Below are positions 25,516 to 33,790 of a stretch of 64,000 nucleotides of DNA, in pieces. The DNA is from Phycisphaerae bacterium (GTDB lineage Bacteria; Chloroflexota; Anaerolineae; 4572-78; J111): positions 1-64,000 of the forward strand of contig JANQQF010000156.1 of assembly GCA_028285035.1 (NCBI GenBank), read 5' to 3'. The notes beneath the pieces are model-generated. The model searched no databases and was not told the DNA's origin. It worked only from the letters and a program-made list of their open reading frames with translations. A program made the translations under genes and the position numbers. Numbering within the stretch: position 1 is the first letter of the stretch; each line of letters starts with the position of its first letter.

Positions 25516-26684
25516 TCAATAATCTCGATCTCTGCGTCTGGGAAGCCAGCCTGCACCAAAAGTAGTCCCAAGTTGGAACTTTCTTTTAAAACTTCGATGA
25601 GCAAGTTCTCACCTTCAGCAGCACTAAATTGTTTACCTTGTCGCTCATCTTCATATACACGATCTAATAACTGACGATATTTGGCAAATTGTTGGTGTGT
25701 TTGTTGGTCAAGGCTCGCATCACGCTCAGCAATTTCGGGAGAAATGTGATTGTAAATAAAGTTGAGGGCGTAGAGCACACCCCGACTATCAGCCAAACGA
25801 GATCGGGCTGAGGTTGGCCCTGTTGTTAGGCTGGTTGTCTCCAGAGAATTGGTCCATTGCTGAAAATAGGTTGCTGTATCGGGTAGGGTGGTGATCAGTA
25901 GCGTATAAATTTCCTGAGAGGTTGGTTCCCAAGCCTCAATGGTCTTATACATTTCCTGAGAGGTTTCACTCATCGCCTGGGTAGCGGCCAAAAACATAAA
26001 GGCATCTGGAATTGCCTCGCCTGGCTCTTCCACCCCATCGCCATCTAAATCAACCCAAATCCCGACAAAACGACCATCAGTTCCCCAGATAGTAGCAGCG
26101 AGCACATAATGAAAAATACTGCCTGGGTCTTCATATTTACAACCGTTTTCTAAATTGAGGGTCCACTCTACCGCCTCTTCGTGATCCTCAAAGGCGGGTA
26201 ACGAGGTGTTTAACAGTTTATCGTAGTACACTAGAGAAGGCACACCTGCGATGATGCCTTCAACCAGTTGATATTCTTGATGAGACAAGAGCCAGTAATG
26301 CTTTGCCTCAGCCATCAATTGCTTCAATTCTACCTGATGATCTTCCCACATCCCTTCATAGCCACGTAAGTCGGCCTGCTCATAAATTTCAAAATATCGT
26401 TCGGCGTTCGCTTCCAATACCTTAGAGTGGTCAATCATTTTTTGCGTATGCTCCAGGGTATAGGCTTTAATGGCCTCAAGATCAGTCTCCGTAACCAATT
26501 TATCTAGATCGGCGGGGGGTGAAGCGGCCAATTCAGCCACAATCGCGTCCAACTGCTCAGGGGGCATGGTTCTTACAGGCGAGCTTTCGGTTGACTGATT
26601 TGTTGATGAGGCACCACAGGCTGTGAGGAACACCAATAGGGCGAGAAAACAAAGTTTAACTCCAAAATTTTGTGGCACGTTCAT
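25512..26684 (-). CDS. helical lipoprotein, imelysin/EfeO-like (tentative)
   Basis: 390 residues. The signal LCFLALLVFLTACG is a clear lipobox. The mature part is mostly helical: AIKAYTLEHTQKMIDHSKVL, then a four-helix-like region with HYWLLSHQEYQLVEGIIAGV, an acidic calcium-loop-like VDLDGDGVEEPGE, and a C-terminal helical half. The layout resembles EfeO/imelysin M75 proteins (two helical bundles after a lipid anchor), but I do not see an intact GxHxxE motif, so it may be a separate family. GGAGATACCTA precedes the ATG. It is adjacent to imelysin genes and to a haem-monooxygenase-like gene in the divergent direction. Confidence 0.6.
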   Translation of the reverse strand: MNVPQNFGVKLCFLALLVFLTACGASSTNQSTESSPVRTMPPEQLDAIVAELAASPPADLDKLVTETDLEAIKAYTLEHTQKMIDHSKVLEANAERYFEIYEQADLRGYEGMWEDHQVELKQLMAEAKHYWLLSHQEYQLVEGIIAGVPSLVYYDKLLNTSLPAFEDHEEAVEWTLNLENGCKYEDPGSIFHYVLAATIWGTDGRFVGIWVDLDGDGVEEPGEAIPDAFMFLAATQAMSETSQEMYKTIEAWEPTSQEIYTLLITTLPDTATYFQQWTNSLETTSLTTGPTSARSRLADSRGVLYALNFIYNHISPEIAERDASLDQQTHQQFAKYRQLLDRVYEDERQGKQFSAAEGENLLIEVLKESSNLGLLLVQAGFPDAEIEIIE

Positions 26685-26853
26685 TAGGTATCTCCTGTTG
26701 GTACAATAAAGGGTTAATGAAACACTTATGAATGATGGTCAAATTGCAAGTCGATATAACAAAGTCTACAAAAAACGTTCTTGATGTCAATGGCTTTTGG
26801 TTGCTTCATTTATTGGCCATTGTAAAAAATTATTGGATTTTTAGAATGTGTTA

Positions 26854-26882
26854 TTGATCGGAATCAAACTCTCTGATATGAT
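26854..26882 (+). promoter_or_regulatory. sigma70-like promoter of the monooxygenase gene
   Basis: TTGATC, 17-nt spacer, TATGAT, 64 nt before the start codon at 26946. Confidence 0.6.
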
Positions 26883-26945
26883 TACGCACGTTGTTGCAAA
26901 TCGCGTACTAAATTTATAAATTTTTTCTTCAAAAGGAGATTAATT

Positions 26946-27269
26946 ATGATTGTTGTTATGAACCGTATTCCAGTTAATCCTGAATTTGGGGAGGCCTTCG
27001 AGGAGCGATTTTCTGATCGAGCCTCGCTTGTTGATGGAATGGATGGTTTTGTCTCATTTCGCCTACTCAAACCCCATACCCCCGAAGATCCGTACATCGT
27101 AATGACCATTTGGGAAAGTCACGATCACTTTGTGGCTTGGACCGAATCGGATGAATTTAAGGAGGGTCATGCCAGAGCAGGGCAACTTCCTCGTGAGGCC
27201 TTCACAGGACATCCAAAAATCGAAATTATGGACATCATTCAGCACGCTCAAAAGGGCGAAATATTGTAG
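26946..27269 (+). CDS. antibiotic-biosynthesis-monooxygenase-fold protein, haem monooxygenase-like
   Basis: 107 residues, ABM ferredoxin-like fold. MIVVMNRIPVNPEFGEAFEE at the start has the Asn position of IsdG/HmoA enzymes, and MTIWESHDHFVAWTESDEF carries the Trp and helix typical of haem-degrading members, followed by GHARAGQLP. If the Asn-Trp-His triad is functional it would release iron from haem in the cytosol. AAAAGGAGATTAATT gives an excellent ribosome-binding site. It starts just beyond the imelysin-type locus, supporting an iron/haem role. Quinol monooxygenases of the same fold are the main alternative. Confidence 0.75.
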   Translation: MIVVMNRIPVNPEFGEAFEERFSDRASLVDGMDGFVSFRLLKPHTPEDPYIVMTIWESHDHFVAWTESDEFKEGHARAGQLPREAFTGHPKIEIMDIIQHAQKGEIL

Positions 27270-27452
27270 AGTTTTTGAGTTGAGGAGTTCGTAGAGTCTG
27301 TAGAGTGAGAAGCAGAAAACCCTATAAACCCTAATTTAACCCTGGTTAACTTGAGAAATCACAATAGGCATTGACGGGTGGAGAACCTTAAGCTAAATTA
27401 TGGATCGTACTGCGAAATAATTCAGGTAACTTTTTTGGCTTTAGGATAAATT

Positions 27453-28457
27453 ATGACAACCTCAACCCAATCCAATTTTCAACTGTGTTCAGTCATCTCC
27501 AAAGAGAATGGTGAAACACCGATTGGTTCAGCCAGCAATGCTGGATATTGGCTGTTGATCGAAGTACGGGCACCTTGGCCTCGTAACGTTTGGGACGCAA
27601 AAACACTTCCCCCAGCCTTAGTCAAGGCGGTTGAAACGGTTCGCTCCTCTGATTTGAATATCAAGGCATTAGGCATCGAACCCGATAAGGAATACTCTAA
27701 GCGCGATCACACGCGGGTGATGCTTTATCATCGACCCAATCAGCCCTTCGCTCGATTCGAAAAGGCTGAGTATGTTGTGCCTGATGAGATGGCGCCTGAT
27801 TTAGTTGAGGCATTGTTTGCCGACTCCAAAGCGCTCATTCCTTTTATGACTTACCGCCAAGATACGAATCACATCCGAGAAATGTTCGTGTGCACGCATG
27901 GTAGCCGTGATGTGTGCTGTGGGCAACAGGGATTTCCGTTGTACGATCTTTTACGAAAAATGAACCCGGCTCAAGCAAAAATGCCTGTCCGAGCCTGGCG
28001 AGTTAGTCACATTGGTGGGCACAAGTTTGCCGCAACCTTGGCCGATTTTCCTTATGGTCAAATGTGGGGGCACTTTGAAATCCCAGTACTGCCTAATCTC
28101 ATTGAAATGAGCGGTTCCGTTGAAACACTAATGCCCTTCTATCGTGGCTGGGCTGGTGGCAACAAATTCATCCAAATTGCTGAGCGAGAAGTTTGGGCAC
28201 AAGAGGGCTGGGCTTGGTTGGACTATGAGAAGCAGGGTGAGATGCTCAGCCAGGATGAAGCCGGACAATGGGCTGAAGTCCGGCTCGATTTCCGCAGCCC
28301 AGATGGTCAACGTAGCGGTGCCTACTTTGCCCGAATTGAGGTCAGTGGGCAGGTCCAAACGCTGGCCAAGTCAGGCCGAGGTGAGCTTGTATCGGTCGAT
28401 CAATATCGTGTGACACGGCTGGAATGCGCTGAGGAAAAAGAAGTAAATTTGGTCTAA
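27453..28457 (+). CDS. sucrase/ferredoxin-like (Suc_Fer) protein
   Basis: 334 residues of the sucrase/ferredoxin-like family, a thioredoxin-fold [2Fe-2S] type. The motif MFVCTHGSRDVCCGQQG and the later VSHIGGHKFAATLADFPYG are diagnostic. The Cys residues of the first motif, with His of the second, are the presumed cluster ligands. An N-terminal thioredoxin-like half (about residues 1-120) and a C-terminal extension (about 230-334) flank the core. Function is poorly defined for the family; some members act in sterol or phosphate metabolism of yeast. Plausibly iron-linked here, by neighbourhood only. Confidence 0.88.
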   Translation: MTTSTQSNFQLCSVISKENGETPIGSASNAGYWLLIEVRAPWPRNVWDAKTLPPALVKAVETVRSSDLNIKALGIEPDKEYSKRDHTRVMLYHRPNQPFARFEKAEYVVPDEMAPDLVEALFADSKALIPFMTYRQDTNHIREMFVCTHGSRDVCCGQQGFPLYDLLRKMNPAQAKMPVRAWRVSHIGGHKFAATLADFPYGQMWGHFEIPVLPNLIEMSGSVETLMPFYRGWAGGNKFIQIAEREVWAQEGWAWLDYEKQGEMLSQDEAGQWAEVRLDFRSPDGQRSGAYFARIEVSGQVQTLAKSGRGELVSVDQYRVTRLECAEEKEVNLV

Positions 28458-28473
28458 AACTAAGGCTATATCA

Positions 28474-28507
28474 AAAAAAGCTGCCCAAGAAATTAGGCAG
28501 CTTTTTT
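28474..28507 (+). terminator. Rho-independent terminator of the Suc_Fer gene
   Basis: Stem AAAAAAGCTGCC / GGCAGCTTTTTT with a 10-nt loop, followed by ATTTT. Confidence 0.9.
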
Positions 28508-28527
28508 ATTTTGACAAAAATTAGGGC

Positions 28528-28556
28528 TTGCTAAACATTATAATTCGTGTTATAGT
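28528..28556 (+). promoter_or_regulatory. promoter of the leuA leader
   Basis: TTGCTA, 17-nt spacer, TATAGT. It would start transcription near 28563, about 25 nt before the leader peptide ATG. Confidence 0.55.
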
Positions 28557-28587
28557 GACTTCAATAAATCTAAATGTGGTTATTCTG

Positions 28588-28686
28588 ATGTCAATCTTTA
28601 CATCAAACACAAATTTACTTAGCCTTCTTAGCAACGATCTCCTCCGTGTGAGGAGCTATTTGTGCTTGGGACGCTCCCGAATGTAA
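28588..28686 (+). CDS. leuL: leucine-rich leader peptide of leuA (attenuation)
   Basis: 32-codon ORF, ATG to TAA, between the leuA promoter and its attenuator. The translation includes NLLSLLSNDLL, with Leu at positions 10, 11, 13, 14, 18, 19, 25 and 27. Six of ten residues from 10 to 19 are Leu, far above chance. The codons of Leu18-Leu19 (CTCCTC, 28639-28644) are themselves the left arm of a hairpin (to 28655), so a ribosome stalled for lack of charged leucine tRNA would cover it. This is the classic logic of a leu operon leader. No Shine-Dalgarno is obvious. Confidence 0.75.
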   Translation: MSIFTSNTNLLSLLSNDLLRVRSYLCLGRSRM

Positions 28687-28713
28687 TTCGGCATTAAATT
28701 GATTTGGCTCGAC

Positions 28714-28741
28714 AAAGCCTCCCAAGTGGGAGGCTTTTTTT
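28714..28741 (+). terminator. leuA attenuator terminator
   Basis: Perfect 10-bp stem AAAGCCTCCC / GGGAGGCTTT, 4-nt loop, then a T-tract. It ends 48 nt before the leuA start. Upstream alternative stems are CTCCTC/GAGGAG (28639-28655), GGGA/TCCC (28668-28678) and CCGAAT/ATTCGG (28677-28691). Confidence 0.85.
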
Positions 28742-28789
28742 ATTGCAAATTTTTCATAATCAAGCAGGACAACAAAAGGAGAAAATCTT

Positions 28790-30595
28790 ATGGACGCACC
28801 CAAGACGGTGACAAATGGTACACACACGCCCGAGGAGACTCTGACACTCAACAAAAAATGGTCAAATCGACAAGGAATGCAAAAAGGGAACATTACAAAG
28901 TATCGGCCTTTTCCCCAGATCAATTTACCGGATCGACAGTGGCCCAGCCGCACCATTGATGAAAGTCCGGTTTGGTGCAGTGTGGATTTACGAGATGGTA
29001 ATCAAGCCCTAGCTATTCCTATGAGTGTAGACGAAAAGCTTGAGATGTTTAAGATGCTGGTCGACATTGGCTTCAAGGAAATTGAAGTCGGTTTCCCCGC
29101 TGCATCTCAGATCGAATATGATTTTCTCCGACGTCTTGTGGATGAAGATTTGATCCCGGATGATGTAACTGTACAGGTCTTGGTTCAAGCGCGTGAACCG
29201 CTGATTCGGCGCACCTTTGAGGCATTGCAAGGCACAAAAAATGCCATTCTGCATCTGTATAACTCAACCTCACCAACCCAGCGACGAGTTGTATTTGGGA
29301 TGTCAAAGGCTGAAATCATTGACATCGCCGTTCAAGGGACAAAGCTGGTTAAAGCGCTTCGCCCAACCTTACCCGACACGAATCTGCGCTTTCAATATTC
29401 CCCTGAAAGCTTCTCAGCTACTGAGCTTGAATTTGCCCTGGAAATTTGTGAAGCAGTGGTCGATGTGTGGCAACCTACGCTCGACAACAAAATTATTTTG
29501 AACCTGCCTGCTACGGTTGAACTGTTCACACCCAACGTGCACGCCGATCAAATTGAGTGGTTCTGTCGCAATATACGTGATCGAGAGTCGGTTATTGTCA
29601 GCCTACACACCCACAACGACCGAGGCACAGGCGTTGCAGCCACGGAATTAGGTCTGCTGGCCGGAGCCAATCGGGTTGAAGGGACATTGTTCGGCAATGG
29701 GGAACGAACAGGGAATGTGGACATCGTGACCTTGGCTCTAAACATGTACACCCAAGGCGTCGAAACTGGGTTGGATTTCAGCAACATTGAAAATGTACGG
29801 GCGGTTTATGAGCGGACTACCCGGATGGAGGTTCATCCCCGTCACCCCTATGGCGGCGAGTTGGTGTTTACGGCCTTCTCCGGCTCTCACCAAGATGCGA
29901 TCAATAAAGGCATGACCGCTCAAGACCCAGCCGAGGATGCCCTCTGGGATGTGCCATACCTACCGATTGATCCCCAGGATATTGGCCGAACCTACGAAGC
30001 AATCATTCGCATCAATGCCCAATCTGGTAAAGGTGGGGTGGCCTATGTCCTCGAAAATGAGTACGGCTTGAAAATGCCCAAGGCGATGCACGCGGAATTT
30101 GGTAAAATCGTCAATGTTTTGGCCGATGAACTGGGCAACGAGATCACCAGTATGCAGATTCGGCAGCTTTTTGAGAAAACCTATTTGCAAGCCATCTCTC
30201 CGTTCAAGCTTGAATCGTTCCGCGCTGAGACGATTGTGGATGATGGGGAGTCACAGGAAGTTGAATGTACAGCCTTGATTTTAATCGACGGCACACCCCA
30301 CGAGCTAGAAGGCAAAGGAAATGGTCCCATCAACGCCTTTATGCAAGCGATGAAGGAGGAGTTGGTACCGGATTTTAAATTCGTATCCTACAAAGAACAC
30401 TCACTTTCAAAAGGATCTGGGGCCGAGGCGGCTGCCTACATCGAAATTGAAACCCCATCGGGGGAACACTTCTTTGGCGCGGCTATCGACACAAATATCG
30501 ATCTCGCCTCAATTAAAGCGATGTTAAGTGCCCTCAACCGCGCATTGAAGTCGCAGCCACAGCCAAAACAACGAGAGGCATCACAGACACGTTAG
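28790..30595 (+). CDS. leuA: 2-isopropylmalate synthase
   Basis: 601-residue enzyme condensing acetyl-CoA with 2-oxoisovalerate, the first committed step of leucine synthesis. The N-terminus has the actinobacterial-type YRPFPQINLPDRQWP. The TIM barrel carries SVDLRDGNQALAIPM and the metal site HTHNDRGTGVAA, and NRVEGTLFGNGERTGNVD follows. The C-terminal LeuA dimer/regulatory domain (about residues 465-590) that binds leucine is present. Length matches the long (LeuA2) class. AAGGAG lies 8 nt before the ATG. Expression is probably controlled by the leader and attenuator just upstream. No leuB, leuC or leuD is in the window. Confidence 0.96.
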   Translation: MDAPKTVTNGTHTPEETLTLNKKWSNRQGMQKGNITKYRPFPQINLPDRQWPSRTIDESPVWCSVDLRDGNQALAIPMSVDEKLEMFKMLVDIGFKEIEVGFPAASQIEYDFLRRLVDEDLIPDDVTVQVLVQAREPLIRRTFEALQGTKNAILHLYNSTSPTQRRVVFGMSKAEIIDIAVQGTKLVKALRPTLPDTNLRFQYSPESFSATELEFALEICEAVVDVWQPTLDNKIILNLPATVELFTPNVHADQIEWFCRNIRDRESVIVSLHTHNDRGTGVAATELGLLAGANRVEGTLFGNGERTGNVDIVTLALNMYTQGVETGLDFSNIENVRAVYERTTRMEVHPRHPYGGELVFTAFSGSHQDAINKGMTAQDPAEDALWDVPYLPIDPQDIGRTYEAIIRINAQSGKGGVAYVLENEYGLKMPKAMHAEFGKIVNVLADELGNEITSMQIRQLFEKTYLQAISPFKLESFRAETIVDDGESQEVECTALILIDGTPHELEGKGNGPINAFMQAMKEELVPDFKFVSYKEHSLSKGSGAEAAAYIEIETPSGEHFFGAAIDTNIDLASIKAMLSALNRALKSQPQPKQREASQTR

Positions 30596-30627
30596 CCGCT
30601 TTTACCTAGCTATCTAACCAGTATCTT

Positions 30628-30668
30628 AACCCGCCGTATGTCCAGCGCATACGGCGGGTTTTTCTTTT
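30628..30668 (+). terminator. Rho-independent terminator of leuA
   Basis: 13-bp perfect stem AACCCGCCGTATG / CATACGGCGGGTT with a 7-nt loop, followed by TTTCTTTT. Confidence 0.92.
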
Positions 30669-30733
30669 AGAATAAATAAGGAGAATTGCAATCAGATTGA
30701 AGTTACGTCTGAAAAACTCACAGGAGTAGAGTA

Positions 30734-31819
30734 ATGGAACAAAAGATACTGGTATGTTATGCGACAGGGGCGGGTTCGACGGCTGAAGTTGCTGAATTTA
30801 TAGGTAAAGAACTTGAAAGCAAAGAGGCCCTCGTTGACATTCAAGAAGTCTCAGAGGTAACGGATTTGGCCAGTTACAGTTCGGTGATTCTGGGGAGTTC
30901 GATCCGTTTTGGGCGGTGGCTACCTGAAGCTATCGATTTTTTGGATCGATTTTCGGATGACCTAGTTGAGCGGCCTGTCGCCTACTTTATGACCTGTTTG
31001 AGCATCATCCAAAGCTCTGAGCGATTGCAAGAGACAGCCCAGGCGTATTGGACGCCAATTTTAAGTCACGACCAGAATATTGAGCCAGTTGGTTTAGGGC
31101 TTTTCGCTGGATCATTGCTTCCCGAGCTACATGATTTAAATGAGTATCAGGATAGTGTCTATGGTGATCATCGCGATTGGGAAACCATTCGGGCCTGGAC
31201 ACATGAAATTCTGCCAGCCCTATTGACGGCCAAGCCACGCTCAAGCGTCCCATTGATCTTAACAGGGACCATTCTTAGCTACACCGATTTATCTGGTTAC
31301 GATTTGTCTCGGTTCGATTTTCAAGACTCGGAATTGGTCCAAACTCGCCTGAAGGATGCTAAATTAGAAGAAACAGATCTGCGGCGAGCCAAGTTGGAAG
31401 CCGCCGACTTACGAGGCGCGAACTTTAGCAAGGCTCAGCTTGGCTGGGCTGATTTGCATGAGGCCCAATGTCAGCAGGCCGATTTCTCCGAGGCCAACTT
31501 AATGGGCGTTAATCTTGACCACGCCAATATGCAGGAAGTTAACTTGTCGCACGCCATCCTTAATGGAGCAATTCTAAGCCACGCCAATTTTCAGGCGGCT
31601 AACCTCAATCAGACTGATTTGAATTGGGCAGATTTACGAAAAAGTGATTTAACCGACGCCAATTTAAGTGAGGCTCATTTAGGGTGGGCGAATCTCACGG
31701 ACGCTAATTTGTCGGGTGCTAATTTAGCAGGGGCCCACTATAATTTCCAAACCAAGTGGCCCTCTGATTTTTCACCAGAACAAGCGGGTTGTATCTTGTT
31801 AAAAAAGCAGCCGGGGTAA
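30734..31819 (+). CDS. flavodoxin-domain / pentapeptide-repeat fusion protein
   Basis: 361 residues with two parts. Residues 1 to about 165 are a flavodoxin-like domain of the HemG (protoporphyrinogen oxidase) kind: the FMN phosphate loop is in VCYATGAGSTAEVAEFIG, and ILGSSIRFGRWLPEAIDFL follows. Residues about 178-345 are tandem pentapeptide repeats (A[DN]LxxA type, e.g. ADLRGANFSKAQLGWADLHE), long enough for several quadrilateral beta-helix coils. The short tail has a Cys. I know of no standard fusion of this kind. The flavin domain could be a redox module tethered by the helix. The ATG is preceded by AGGAGTAGAGTA. It converges on the ABC exporter genes. Confidence 0.85.
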   Translation: MEQKILVCYATGAGSTAEVAEFIGKELESKEALVDIQEVSEVTDLASYSSVILGSSIRFGRWLPEAIDFLDRFSDDLVERPVAYFMTCLSIIQSSERLQETAQAYWTPILSHDQNIEPVGLGLFAGSLLPELHDLNEYQDSVYGDHRDWETIRAWTHEILPALLTAKPRSSVPLILTGTILSYTDLSGYDLSRFDFQDSELVQTRLKDAKLEETDLRRAKLEAADLRGANFSKAQLGWADLHEAQCQQADFSEANLMGVNLDHANMQEVNLSHAILNGAILSHANFQAANLNQTDLNWADLRKSDLTDANLSEAHLGWANLTDANLSGANLAGAHYNFQTKWPSDFSPEQAGCILLKKQPG

Positions 31820-31823
31820 TAGA

Positions 31824-33638
31824 TCAAACTGTCAAATTAAGCTGCTCAGGCTGATAATTCGCGCTCTGATGCCGGAAGTAGGTGTCATACAATTCAGCAT
31901 ATTGCCCGCCTTGGGCCATTAATTGATCGTGGTTCCCCTGCTCGATAATTGCTCCTTGCTGTAACACAATGATCCGATCCGCGTGTTTGATCGTGGAGAG
32001 ACGGTGGGCGATGACAATGGCGGTGCGTTGGGCGAGAATTAAATCGAGACTTTCCTGAATTTGGGCCTCGGCTAAGGGATCAATGCTAGCGGTGGCTTCA
32101 TCCAAGATGACGATGGCTGGATCTTGCAGTAATACCCTGGCCAAGGCAACCAGTTGCCGTTGCCCCATCGATAGACCTCGCCCGCCTTCTCGAACCTCTG
32201 TCTGTAACCCATTTGGCAGGGCATCTAGCCAATCACCTTGGCCGATTTGCTGGGCGACCCGCTGGACCATCTCATCCGTCGCCTCTGGTAAGGCATACCG
32301 AATATTATCAGCCACGGTACCAGAAAAGAGGAATGGGGTTTGGGGGACAATACCCAGTTGACGACGATATGAGGGCAGATCAAAAGTGCGAATGTCCTGA
32401 TCGTCGATAAGCAGTTGACCATTTTGGAATTCGTAAAAACGGGCGACAAGCTTGCCCAGACTAGATTTACCCGCCCCCGTATGCCCGACCAGGGCTAACG
32501 TTTCACCTGCAGCAATCATCAGATTGAAATTGGATAGAACAGTCTCTTGGGCGGTATATCGAAAGTCAACATCCCTAAATTCGATTTTGCCCTGCAAGGG
32601 AGGTGCGGCTTGATTGCCAGTTTGCACAACAGCAGGTTCAGCATCAATCAAGGCGAAGACTCGTTCGCTCGCTGATAGGCCCAATTGAAATTGGCTCCAA
32701 AAAGAGGCAATGCTGGTCAACGGAAACCAGAAGCGGTTGATGGCTTCGATAAAGATGTACCAGTCCCCGGCTGAAACCGTGCCATCAATCACGCTGGCCC
32801 CGCCAAAGTAGACGACAATTACGGTGCCAAGACCAGCGATGCTGATAAGAAGCGGGAAGATCCCGCTAAATACTAAGCCTTGTCGCAGGCTGACATCGTA
32901 GGATTGATCATTGATATCCAAAAACTCATCATAAATCTTGGCCTCACGCCGGAAGTTCTTGGCAATGGCGATGCCGCTGATCGACTCCTGTACATTACTG
33001 TTCACCCGCCCTAAGGCTCGTCTGGCGCGTTGCGTCGTAGCCCGAGCGATACTGCGAAAGGCTAAAGCAACAATCCAGATGAACGGAGCGATGATGAGGG
33101 CCAATAATGCCAGTCGGACATTGATGTAAAAGAGAATACCGACCAAAATCAGAACCAGTAGCGCTTGGCTGATCAAATTCAGCGTCAAAGTCACTACGTT
33201 AGAGAAATCCTGCGTATCCGAGGTCACTCGACTAACGACCTTCCCCGTCGGAAATTCATCGTAAAAGGACATATCACGGGCCACGACGGCAGCAAAGGCG
33301 TCCTGTCGGAGGCTCAAGACAACATCACCCACTGCCCTGGCGGTGTAGCTCCGCTGAATATAATTGAAGCCCCAGCCTAGCACCCCCGAAGCTAAAATGG
33401 CAATCACTAGGCCGCTGACTGATTGCAAGGACATTTCCACTGCCAGTTGATCAATCCCACGCGCAATAAGCAATGGCAAAATAGCGTACATCATCGCAGC
33501 CAGCACAATCATCACCGCGACAAAAATCATTATCCCTAATTTGGGGCGAAAATATTCAAGAATACGCTTTACTAAATGCAAATCGGAGTAAGAGCGGTCA
33601 TATCCTTCGGCATCCAAGCCATCCATGATAAAGCCCAT
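31824..33638 (-). CDS. ABC exporter half-transporter, TM288/BmrD-like subunit
   Basis: 604 residues: six-helix exporter domain (about 25-330) and ATPase domain (about 360-590). Walker A is GHTGAGKSSLGKL, Walker B is IVILDEATASID with the catalytic Glu present, and the signature is LSMGQRQ, not LSGGQ. In heterodimeric exporters one subunit has a normal Walker B Glu but a degenerate signature, as here, and its partner the reverse, as in the gene upstream. AAGGAG lies 6 nt before the ATG. An N-terminal GLDAEGYDRSYSD segment is shared with the orphan homologue at 49679. Substrate unknown (lipid, drug or peptide). Confidence 0.93.
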   Translation of the reverse strand: MGFIMDGLDAEGYDRSYSDLHLVKRILEYFRPKLGIMIFVAVMIVLAAMMYAILPLLIARGIDQLAVEMSLQSVSGLVIAILASGVLGWGFNYIQRSYTARAVGDVVLSLRQDAFAAVVARDMSFYDEFPTGKVVSRVTSDTQDFSNVVTLTLNLISQALLVLILVGILFYINVRLALLALIIAPFIWIVALAFRSIARATTQRARRALGRVNSNVQESISGIAIAKNFRREAKIYDEFLDINDQSYDVSLRQGLVFSGIFPLLISIAGLGTVIVVYFGGASVIDGTVSAGDWYIFIEAINRFWFPLTSIASFWSQFQLGLSASERVFALIDAEPAVVQTGNQAAPPLQGKIEFRDVDFRYTAQETVLSNFNLMIAAGETLALVGHTGAGKSSLGKLVARFYEFQNGQLLIDDQDIRTFDLPSYRRQLGIVPQTPFLFSGTVADNIRYALPEATDEMVQRVAQQIGQGDWLDALPNGLQTEVREGGRGLSMGQRQLVALARVLLQDPAIVILDEATASIDPLAEAQIQESLDLILAQRTAIVIAHRLSTIKHADRIIVLQQGAIIEQGNHDQLMAQGGQYAELYDTYFRHQSANYQPEQLNLTV

Positions 33639-33710
33639 AAAAAGCTCCTTATAGGTTTTAAGTCAGCAATAATTTAGCCTATTAGTATTGCCAATCTGTA
33701 AAAACACATA

Positions 33711-33785
33711 GCGAGTTATTTGTCCTTCGTCACTGATCATTTGCAATTTTATGAGGGACAAATGACTAATGACCAATGACTCATT
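33711..33785. repeat. GTCATTNGTC-type short repeats between ABC genes
   Basis: Units such as TTTGTCCTTCGTCACTGATC, GACAAATGAC and TAATGACCAATGACT repeat in direct and inverted orientation, as at 1198-1259. Confidence 0.6.
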
Positions 33786-33790
33786 TCGTT

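Noticed and set aside
28588..28741. T-box riboswitch upstream of leuA
   Set aside because: No T-box sequence (AGGGUGGNACCGCG-like) or long specifier stem is present. The Leu-rich ORF explains the region better.
28615..28956. Minus-strand ORF of 113 codons upstream of leuA
   Set aside because: It runs antisense through the leader peptide, the attenuator and the start of leuA. It has no family resemblance and no ribosome-binding site.
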